Of a DNA stretch of 5,225 bases, positions 1 through 4,625 are shown one piece after another. The notes beneath the pieces are model-generated. The model searched no databases and was not told where the DNA came from. It saw nothing but the letters and a program-made list of their open reading frames with translations. The DNA is from Ignavibacteria bacterium (GTDB lineage: Bacteria; Bacteroidota; Ignavibacteria; Ignavibacteriales; Melioribacteraceae). How positions within the stretch are numbered: the first letter of the stretch is position 1; each line of letters opens with the position of its first letter. A program made the position numbers and the translations under genes. Location of the stretch: assembly GCA_027347545.1 (NCBI GenBank), contig DAIEQT010000269.1, forward strand, positions 1 through 5,225. The letters are read 5' to 3'.

Positions 1-220
1 GAATATCGCTGCTTGAAAAATGAAGTTGAAAACCACTTACACCGGAAAGTGAACCGGCGGGGGCGCGGATTTCTGCCGGAAAATCGGGAACTGTACTTAA
101 ATCATTGCCCATTTTTGCAGTTGTATCGGTAAACTGAGAACCGGTCAATTGCATTCCGTCGCAGGAGTCTCCTGCGAATCGGATGGTTACATCATCAACT
201 ACTTGAACTTTTTTTGCCAT
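1..220 (-). CDS. korA: 2-oxoglutarate(2-oxoacid):ferredoxin oxidoreductase, alpha subunit with fused gamma domain (5' part only)
   Basis: Reading the minus strand from the ATG at 220 gives 73 residues that run off the left edge of the window. The peptide begins [19 protein letters not shown] and continues with the family signature [13 protein letters not shown], then [19 protein letters not shown] and [13 protein letters not shown]. This is the N-terminal gamma-type domain of KorA-like subunits. Together with a KorB subunit they use ferredoxin, CoA and thiamine diphosphate for oxidative decarboxylation of 2-oxoglutarate, or the reverse reaction in reductive carbon fixation. The substrate cannot be fixed from this fragment; other 2-oxoacids are possible. 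The ATG follows a purine-rich AAAGAGAAA stretch and lies 125 nt downstream of the nadE stop on the same strand. No clear terminator was seen in that gap. A weak TTGGCA-17-TAAAAC promoter-like match (minus strand, 337-309) is possible but unconvincing. Oddity: the usual GDSGDG motif reads GDSCDG here, with Cys at residue 21. Confidence 0.9.
   Translation of the reverse strand, partial: MAKKVQVVDDVTIRFAGDSCDGMQLTGSQFTDTTAKMGNDLSTVPDFPAEIRAPAGSLSGVSGFQLHFSSSDI
159..177. repeat. Perfect 9-bp-arm palindrome inside the korA start
   Basis: Arms TCGCAGGAG (159-167) and CTCCTGCGA (169-177) are exact reverse complements around a single central base at 168. The palindrome lies within codons 15-21 of korA, covering residues FAGDSCD. 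The codon for the unexpected Cys (minus-strand TGC) is part of one arm. With a Gly codon GGC the arm would carry one mismatch. No known operator is recognised in it. Confidence 0.9.
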
Positions 221-345
221 AATTATTTCTCTTTATTAACTCTTAGATTTTCTATTAGTGCTGAAAAAATAATGAATTGAGACATATTAACCGAATCGAA
301 TTAGATAGGTTTTAAATGTTTTTTGCTTAAATGCCAATTTATCAA

Positions 346-1986
346 CTACTTTCGCCAGCCTTGCACTATTGGGAATCTTCTTCCGTAGCCAAAAGCTTTT
401 GTTGAAACACGCAAAACCGGTGCTGCTTGTTTCCGCTTAAACTCATTCAAATCCACTAATCTTAAAACCTTTTTTACAATGCTTTCGTTCCCAATTTTCT
501 TAGAAATCTCCTCATATTCTTTCTGTTCTTCCAAATACATTTTCAATATTGTATCAAGTAAATCGTATGGCGGCAGCGAATCTTGGTCGGTTTGGTTTGG
601 TCTTAATTCTGCTGAAGGAGCTTTCTCAATTATTTCGTGTGGAATAAGTTCTTCATCTTTGTTAATGTAATTGGCAATCTGGTAAATCTGAGTTTTATAA
701 ACATCTCCAATTACCGCGAGAGCTCCGCACATATCTCCGTAAAGAGTTGCATAGCCGGTTGCAATTTCAGATTTGTTTCCCGTCGTGCAAAGTAAGTAAC
801 CATGTTTGTTGCTCATCGCCATTAAGTAAAGTCCGCGAACACGGGATTGCAAATTTTCTTCCGTTACATCTTCGTCTTTTCCGCCAAAAGCTTCTTTAAG
901 CATTGCCAAAGTTTCGTCAACTACATCTTGTATTGCAATTTTATCTGATGAGATGCCGAGATTTGAAATCAGTTTCTCGGAATCGCTTATACTTCCCCCG
1001 CTGGAATATTTCGAAGGCATCATTACAACGTGAACATTTTCGCTGCCAAAAGCTTTTACAGCTAGGTAAGCTACAATTGCAGAATCAATTCCTCCGCTTA
1101 AACCTATCAACGCTTTTTTGAAACCGGTCTTGCGTGCGTAATCTTTTAATCCTAAAATCAAAGCCGCCGTAACTTCATCGGCGAGGCTTCCTTCTATCTC
1201 TTTAACCGATTCGTATTTTTGTTCAGTATCAAAAACAAAATAATCTTCTTCAAACTTTTTTCCGATTAAGCACAACTTGCCGGTTTTGTCAAAACACATG
1301 CTCGCACCGTCAAAAATTAATTCAGTCTGAGCGCCAACGCAGCAAGCATAAACAAGCGGGAGTTTATCATCGCTTGTAAGTTTAGAAAGCATAGCTAACC
1401 TTTCTAATCGTTTGCCATAAGCGTATGGACTTGCTGAAATGTTAATCAAAACTGTTGCCCCACCATCGTATAATTTCTTTATAGGGTCAACCGAATAGCG
1501 CAGATGCTTCCAGTAATCCACATCGTTCCAAATATCTTCACAAATAGAAATTCCCAGTTTCTCTCCTTTGAATTCGAAAACTGAAACATCTTTGGCAGAT
1601 TCAAAATATCTCACCTCATCAAAAACATCATAATTGGGAATCAAAGTCTTGTGCTGAACAAATTGAATCTTTCCGCCGAAACAAAGTAAAGCGGAGTTAT
1701 AAACATTCGTCCCAATATTATCTTCAAATGTTTCAGTGATTGAGCCGAAGATTAAACCAACTTCTCCGGTAACAGAAGCAATTTCTTCAGAGGTTTTTCG
1801 AACGGCATCGCGAAATTCTTTTTTCTCTACCAAATCAAGCGGAGGATATCCACACAGAAACAACTCGGGAAAAACTATGAGATCAACTTTATCTTTTTCG
1901 GCAAGTTTATATCCGGCAAGAATTTTTCCTTTATTCCCTTTTAAGTCGCCTATAATTGGGTTGGACTGACATACGGCAATTTTCAT
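346..1986 (-). CDS. nadE: Glutamine-dependent NAD+ synthetase
   Basis: This 546-residue cytosolic enzyme makes NAD+ from deamido-NAD+ and ATP, the last step of NAD biosynthesis, using ammonia released from glutamine. The N-terminal nitrilase-fold glutaminase domain (about 1-260) shows the catalytic Glu in FPELFLCGYP (E41), Lys in QHKTLIPNYDVF (K113) and nucleophile Cys in GISICEDIW (C149). The C-terminal synthetase domain has the ATP-pyrophosphatase P-loop SGGIDS (297-302), then MPSKYSSGGSISDSE, the TTGNKSEIATGYATLYGDM segment and PSAELRPNQTDQDSLPPYDLLD. Length matches the bacterial two-domain form of about 540-550 residues. I place the start at the ATG at 1986, giving MKIAVCQSNP. The two codons before it are both TTG, and a TTG start at 1992 would add only Met-Leu. 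There is no clear SD in front of either. The gene is divergent from the pspC-like gene, and korA follows downstream. All catalytic residues are present, so it should be active. Confidence 0.97.
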   Translation of the reverse strand: MKIAVCQSNPIIGDLKGNKGKILAGYKLAEKDKVDLIVFPELFLCGYPPLDLVEKKEFRDAVRKTSEEIASVTGEVGLIFGSITETFEDNIGTNVYNSALLCFGGKIQFVQHKTLIPNYDVFDEVRYFESAKDVSVFEFKGEKLGISICEDIWNDVDYWKHLRYSVDPIKKLYDGGATVLINISASPYAYGKRLERLAMLSKLTSDDKLPLVYACCVGAQTELIFDGASMCFDKTGKLCLIGKKFEEDYFVFDTEQKYESVKEIEGSLADEVTAALILGLKDYARKTGFKKALIGLSGGIDSAIVAYLAVKAFGSENVHVVMMPSKYSSGGSISDSEKLISNLGISSDKIAIQDVVDETLAMLKEAFGGKDEDVTEENLQSRVRGLYLMAMSNKHGYLLCTTGNKSEIATGYATLYGDMCGALAVIGDVYKTQIYQIANYINKDEELIPHEIIEKAPSAELRPNQTDQDSLPPYDLLDTILKMYLEEQKEYEEISKKIGNESIVKKVLRLVDLNEFKRKQAAPVLRVSTKAFGYGRRFPIVQGWRK

Positions 1987-2011
1987 CAACAATACGTTTA
2001 ATTATTTTAGC

Positions 2012-2042
2012 GAAAGTTAGTAAGAAGCGTAGTATTTTCAAA
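2012..2042 (-). promoter_or_regulatory. Candidate Bacteroidota-type promoter for nadE
   Basis: On the minus strand, TTTG (2042-2039) is followed after 19 nt by TAACTTTC (2019-2012). This is one mismatch from the Bacteroidota TAnnTTTG element at the customary spacing. Initiation would fall near 2005, leaving a leader of roughly 20 nt before the ATG at 1986. The motif is short and the region AT-rich, so a chance match is quite possible. Confidence 0.28.
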
Positions 2043-2056
2043 CGCAAAGTAAAATT

Positions 2057-2095
2057 GTTTTGCAAAACCTTTTCGGAATTATTACGTCTTAATAA
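2057..2095. promoter_or_regulatory. Two inverted repeats in the nadE/pspC divergent region (operator candidates)
   Basis: A perfect 12-bp palindrome, GTTTTGCAAAAC, occupies 2057-2068. A second inverted repeat, TTATTA-CGTCT-TAATAA, occupies 2079-2095. Both lie 24-62 nt upstream of the pspC-like ATG, where a promoter or regulator site would be expected. I found no convincing sigma-70 or Bacteroidota promoter on the plus strand to anchor them. No regulator gene lies next to them in the window. Their symmetry is seen directly; an operator role is inferred. Confidence 0.3.
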
Positions 2096-2106
2096 CTGAA
2101 CAGCTT

Positions 2107-2114
2107 AAAGGTGA
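2107..2114 (+). promoter_or_regulatory. Ribosome binding site of the pspC-like gene
   Basis: AAAGGTGA ends 4 nt before the ATG at 2119 and matches the GGTGA part of the anti-SD complement. It is the best SD in the window and fixes this start. Confidence 0.65.
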
Positions 2115-2118
2115 CTAT

Positions 2119-2568
2119 ATGAGAGAGAAACTATTTCGTTCAAGAAGAACAAGAGTTATTGCCGGAGTTTCCGGTGGTTTAGCACAGTATTTTAATATTG
2201 ATCCTGTAATCGTGAGAATTTTGTTTGTAGTGCTAACGATTATGCATGGCATGGGTCCGGTAATATATATCATACTTTGGATTGCAGTTCCAGAAGAACC
2301 TTTTGCACAGGCTTATGGAATTAATACAGATGATACAGCCACGCCGGAAGGGTCAGAACCAAAATTTGATAATTTGAATATGGACAGTGTTCCGCTCGAA
2401 CCAAAGAAATCCGGCTCCGGAAGAATAATTGCCGGTTCAATTTTAATTTTGATTGGAGCAATCTTTTTCTTTGATAGATTTATTCCTTCGTTTGATTTCG
2501 GCGATATCTTCCCGTTTATTTTTATTATCGCCGGCGCTGCATTGTTATTGAACTCGGTTAAAAAGTGA
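2119..2568 (+). CDS. PspC-domain membrane protein with LiaI/LiaF-like C-terminal membrane hairpin
   Basis: This 149-residue protein starts with a PspC domain (about 1-60). The basic start MREKLFRSRRTRVIAGVSGG is followed by LAQYFNIDP and a hydrophobic stretch ending in ILWIAVPEE (about 30-58). That arrangement is typical of phage-shock-protein C family members, inner-membrane sensors of envelope stress. A polar acidic linker (about 60-98, rich in D, E, T and P) leads to two further membrane segments (about 102-118 and 130-145), GRIIAGSILILIGAIFFF and DIFPFIFIIAGAALLL. These resemble the LiaI/LiaF-type membrane hairpin. The stop at 2566-2568 lies 8 nt before the ATG of the next gene, so the two are almost certainly cotranscribed and translationally coupled. 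No pspA, pspB or two-component system is visible beside it. Family assignment is firm. The exact role, whether a sensor or a partner of the downstream protein, is inferred. Confidence 0.9.
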   Translation: MREKLFRSRRTRVIAGVSGGLAQYFNIDPVIVRILFVVLTIMHGMGPVIYIILWIAVPEEPFAQAYGINTDDTATPEGSEPKFDNLNMDSVPLEPKKSGSGRIIAGSILILIGAIFFFDRFIPSFDFGDIFPFIFIIAGAALLLNSVKK

Positions 2569-2570
2569 GG
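2567..2570 (+). promoter_or_regulatory. SD that decides the start of the LiaF-like gene
   Basis: GAGG sits 6 nt upstream of the ATG at 2577 and overlaps the TGA stop of the upstream gene. It supports ATG 2577 over the in-frame GTG at 2565, which would overlap the upstream stop as GTGA and add four residues. Confidence 0.6.
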
Positions 2571-2576
2571 CACGAA

Positions 2577-3476
2577 ATGAAAAGCGGACAAATGTTTTGG
2601 GGATTTTTTCTTTTAACTCTCGGCGCGTTGTTCTTGTTAGTTAAGTATGATGTGATTGTAAGTTCATTCGAATTTGTTTGGGATTTGTGGCCACTCATCT
2701 TTGTATTCTGGGGCGCTATGGTAATCTTCAAACAAACTGTTGCCAGACCAATTATCAACGGCTTCTTTGGAATCTTCCTTGCACTGTTAATTTATGGATT
2801 CTTGAACAACTTATTCGGCGGTTTCAATTTCCAATTTGATGAGTCCGATACTTACGCTGAATCATATAATCAAGATTACGACCCGGCAATTAAGGTTGCC
2901 AACTTACAAATTGATGCCGGTGCCGGCTTGTTTTCAATTTCCGATACAACTTCAAATTTAGTTGATGCAAAAGCTCGTGGAATTCTTGGCGAATATGATT
3001 TCAGTTGCGATGAAACTGATTCAATTGCTAATATCTATTTTTCTATGAACACCAAGAATTTTAATTTCTTTAAGAACAAATTGCGTAACCAATTGAACAT
3101 AAGGTTGAACCCGAAAGTAGCTTGGGATTTCGATATCAATCTCGGCGCGTCAAAGTCCAAATTCGATTTATCAAAGTTCGATGTACGCAATCTCAGTCTG
3201 GAAACCGGCGCAACTAGCACATACATTAAATTTGGCGATAGGAGTGATGATACCACTGTTGATATTCAGATGGGAGCCGCGAACTTAACATTGGAAATCC
3301 CAAAAGGTGTTGGCGCTGAAATTAATTCCGATATGGCGTTGATAGCGAAACATTTTGATGGTTTCAGCAAGAAAGGCGACGGATATTATGTTACCGATAA
3401 TTTTGAGACAAGCAAAAAGAAAATAAAAATTAATGTCGAAGGTGGAGTTTCATCTTTTAATATCTACCGTTACTAA
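2577..3476 (+). CDS. LiaF-like membrane protein with C-terminal toastrack-type domain
   Basis: The protein has 299 residues from the ATG at 2577. The N-terminal part has three hydrophobic segments, about 5-23 (MFWGFFLLTLGALFLL), 33-51 (WPLIFVFWGAMVIF) and 59-77 (NGFFGIFLALLIYGFL). The first two form a LiaI/LiaF-type hairpin. An acidic, Tyr-rich linker (about 84-103) leads to an extracytoplasmic region of roughly 195 residues. That region is rich in short beta strands with recurring Gly turns, such as LQIDAGAG, DINLGASKSKFDLS, LSLETGATSTYIKFGD and VDIQMGAANLTLEIPKGVG, ending VEGGVSSFNIYRY. This is the repetitive pattern of LiaF C-terminal/DUF4097 (toastrack) domains found in cell-envelope stress systems. 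The gene is coupled to the PspC gene upstream, and the pair probably forms one membrane complex sensing or buffering envelope damage. No catalytic motif is seen. It ends 1 nt from the convergent alkyltransferase gene. Confidence 0.83.
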   Translation: MKSGQMFWGFFLLTLGALFLLVKYDVIVSSFEFVWDLWPLIFVFWGAMVIFKQTVARPIINGFFGIFLALLIYGFLNNLFGGFNFQFDESDTYAESYNQDYDPAIKVANLQIDAGAGLFSISDTTSNLVDAKARGILGEYDFSCDETDSIANIYFSMNTKNFNFFKNKLRNQLNIRLNPKVAWDFDINLGASKSKFDLSKFDVRNLSLETGATSTYIKFGDRSDDTTVDIQMGAANLTLEIPKGVGAEINSDMALIAKHFDGFSKKGDGYYVTDNFETSKKKIKINVEGGVSSFNIYRY

Positions 3477-3477
3477 A

Positions 3478-3828
3478 CTACTTTTTCTTATTAGCTTTTT
3501 TAGAGAGCACTTTTGGAGGAATCCAGAGGTGCTTTTTCATTTCTACACAGCCGTCTTCGTCAAATCTAACACCTTCAGAACGAAGCAAGTCTTCCATTAA
3601 CTTTGGATCGCCAAAGTGAACTTTGCCGGTTAATGCGCCGAATCTATTTACTACTCTGTGACAAGGAAGATTACTGCTGCTCGCTCCATTCAATGCCCAA
3701 CCAACTGTACGTGCAGCAGATTTTATTCCACACGATTCAGCAATCAATCCGTAAGTTGTAACTTTTCCTTTAGGAATTTTTGCAACAAGCTTATAAACTC
3801 TATCAAAAAAATCTTGTTTCTTCTTCAT
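3478..3828 (-). CDS. Short MGMT-family DNA alkyltransferase homologue (ogt/atl-like)
   Basis: This 116-residue protein corresponds to the C-terminal DNA-binding and active-site domain of O6-alkylguanine-DNA alkyltransferases, without their N-terminal domain. The winged-helix part VTTYGLIAESCGIKSAARTVGWAL contains the Arg used to push out the damaged base. The active-site motif is LPCHRVV, with the acceptor Cys at residue 56. Atl-type proteins carry Trp in that place and cannot accept alkyl groups, so this one may be catalytically competent. The following GALTGKVHFG and LLRSEGV match short bacterial MGMT-family proteins. The C-terminus is basic (KKANKKK). I prefer the ATG at 3828; the in-frame TTG at 3843 would add five residues and sits in a repeat. 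No clear SD is present, which suggests readthrough or coupling from upstream yjbQ. The 3' end overlaps the antisense terminator of the convergent operon. Whether it repairs O6-methylguanine or acts as a damage-recognition protein is undecided. Confidence 0.88.
   Translation of the reverse strand: MKKKQDFFDRVYKLVAKIPKGKVTTYGLIAESCGIKSAARTVGWALNGASSSNLPCHRVVNRFGALTGKVHFGDPKLMEDLLRSEGVRFDEDGCVEMKKHLWIPPKVLSKKANKKK
3502..3537 (+). terminator. Intrinsic terminator of the pspC-liaF-like operon, embedded in the neighbour gene
   Basis: In plus-strand RNA, AGCACUUUUGGA (3506-3517) pairs with UCCAGAGGUGCU (3522-3533), a continuous 12-bp stem with two G-U wobbles. It closes a GGAA tetraloop of the GNRA type and is followed by U's at 3534-3537. 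Flanking AGAG (3502-3505) can also pair with that U tract. It starts about 25-30 nt after the stop at 3476. On the minus strand both wobbles become A-C mismatches and no U tract follows, so the signal acts only on plus-strand transcripts. It lies in the last codons of the convergent MGMT-family gene. Confidence 0.7.
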
Positions 3829-3832
3829 TCCG

Positions 3833-3866
3833 TAAATTCTCAATTCGCAATTCTAAATTCTCAATT
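3833..3866. repeat. AT-rich direct repeat between yjbQ and the MGMT-family gene
   Basis: TAAATTCTCAATT occurs at 3833-3845 and again at 3854-3866, an exact 13-bp repeat with a 21-nt period. The same stretch also has a weak inverted repeat, GCAATT at 3863-3868 paired with AATTGC at 3847-3852 on the minus strand. It fills nearly all of the 43-nt gap upstream of the ATG at 3828. It looks like a dispersed or slippage-derived intergenic repeat; no function is recognised. Confidence 0.75.
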
Positions 3867-3871
3867 GCTTT

Positions 3872-4285
3872 TTACTCTCCCATAACTTTAATGATTAGCC
3901 GCTTCCTTCTCTGCCCATCGAACTCTGCATAATAAACTTGCTGCCAAGGACCAAAATCAAGCTTGCCATTTGTTACGGGAATAATCACTTCATGATGAAC
4001 CAGCAAACTTTTCAAATGTGCATCCCCGTTGTCTTCACCGGTTCTGTGGTGTCTGTAATCGGTTTTGAATGGCGCAAGTTTTTCCAACCACTCATCAATA
4101 TCTTGAATCAATCCGCTCTCAGCATCGTTAACATAAACGCCGGCAGTAATGTGCATTGCGGAAACTAAAATCATTCCCTCTTTAATGCCGCTTTTGCTAA
4201 GCGCCTTTTCAACTTCATGAGTGATATTGATGTATTCTCTCTTCTTCGAAGTATTAAACCAAAGATATTCGGTTAGCGTTTTCAT
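3872..4285 (-). CDS. yjbQ: YjbQ/UPF0047 family protein (secondary thiamine-phosphate synthase-like)
   Basis: This 137-residue single-domain cytosolic protein is of full family length. Family signatures are [13 protein letters not shown] (His45), [18 protein letters not shown] (His79, His80, Glu84, Asp88, His90) and [21 protein letters not shown] near the C-terminus. The conserved His/Asp/Glu cluster suggests a metal or phosphate site. E. coli YjbQ has weak thiamine-phosphate synthase activity, but the physiological role of the family is unsettled, so the product name should be read loosely. The ATG at 4285 overlaps the upstream TGA stop as ATGA. An AGAAGG SD (4297-4292) lies 6 nt before it, so translation is probably coupled to the cyclic-nucleotide-domain gene. 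No thiamine genes are in the window. Confidence 0.93.
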   Translation of the reverse strand: MKTLTEYLWFNTSKKREYINITHEVEKALSKSGIKEGMILVSAMHITAGVYVNDAESGLIQDIDEWLEKLAPFKTDYRHHRTGEDNGDAHLKSLLVHHEVIIPVTNGKLDFGPWQQVYYAEFDGQRRKRLIIKVMGE

Positions 4286-4614
4286 TTGTTGCCTTCTGTT
4301 GATTTAGCCAGCCGCTCAGCAAGCGATTTAATTAATTTCTTGGAAATGTCCGGGTACATTCTGATTATTTCATCAAGCTCGCCGGAAATTATAAGCAAGC
4401 TTGAGGCTTCGAGAGCTCTGATTTCTGCCGAGCGAGGTTTGTTGAGAATTAAACTCATCTCGCCAACTATCTCGCCCGGTTTTTCAAATTGAGCTATCTT
4501 TTTCCCATTCTTGAAAATTCCAATTTTCCCCTCAACCAAAACAAAAAAGTTTTTTGATTTATCACCTTCATGAGCAACAACTTCATTAAAGAGATAATGC
4601 TTCATTGTGGACAT
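4282..4614 (-). CDS. Stand-alone cyclic-nucleotide-binding (CRP/CAP-like beta-roll) domain protein
   Basis: This 110-residue protein consists only of a cNMP-binding domain. The sequence runs [26 protein letters not shown] (beta-roll start), then the phosphate-binding-cassette-like [22 protein letters not shown] (46-67), and a C-terminal helix (about 80-105). The cassette keeps Glu52 and Arg61, which contact the ribose and cyclic phosphate in CAP and PKA domains, so ligand binding is plausible. There is no helix-turn-helix, kinase or channel domain. The N-terminal helix that usually precedes the roll in CRP proteins is nearly absent, so it is a minimal version. The ATG at 4614 has the SD GTGAGG (4625-4620) 5 nt upstream, overlapping the prfB stop. 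A second ATG at 4605 is possible but worse placed for that SD. Context with prfB and yjbQ does not reveal its partner. The domain call is strong; the ligand and output are unknown. Confidence 0.88.
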   Translation of the reverse strand: MSTMKHYLFNEVVAHEGDKSKNFFVLVEGKIGIFKNGKKIAQFEKPGEIVGEMSLILNKPRSAEIRALEASSLLIISGELDEIIRMYPDISKKLIKSLAERLAKSTEGNK

Positions 4615-4619
4615 TTCAG

Positions 4620-4625
4620 CCTCAC
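4620..4625 (-). promoter_or_regulatory. SD of the cNMP-domain gene overlapping the prfB stop
   Basis: GTGAGG (minus strand, 4625-4620) shares its first base with the TAG stop of prfB (4627-4625) and lies 5 nt from the ATG at 4614. Ribosomes terminating on prfB are thus placed directly on the next start. Confidence 0.6.

Noticed and set aside
201..220. A7 run at korA codons 2-4 as a phase-variation tract
   Set aside because: Seven A's at Ala-Lys-Lys codons is unremarkable in this base composition and the frame is intact.
309..337. TTGGCA-17-TAAAAC as a sigma-70 promoter for korA
   Set aside because: The -10 match is poor and the region is AT-rich; mentioned under korA but not called as a feature.
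327..342. TAAAT-TGGC-ATTTA hairpin just after nadE as a terminator
   Set aside because: The 5-bp stem is all A-T pairs and is followed by A's, not T's, on the minus strand; too weak to call.
1987..1992. TTG start six bases upstream of the nadE ATG
   Set aside because: It adds only Met-Leu, has no SD, and family members start at MKIA; ATG 1986 is simpler.
2565..2576. GTG start of the LiaF-like gene overlapping the upstream stop
   Set aside because: The GAGG SD at 2567-2570 is correctly spaced for ATG 2577 and would lie inside the coding region if GTG were used.
3658..3885. Plus-strand open frame antisense to the MGMT-family gene
   Set aside because: It is low-complexity, has no homology that I recognise, and its end is only the translated AT-rich repeat.
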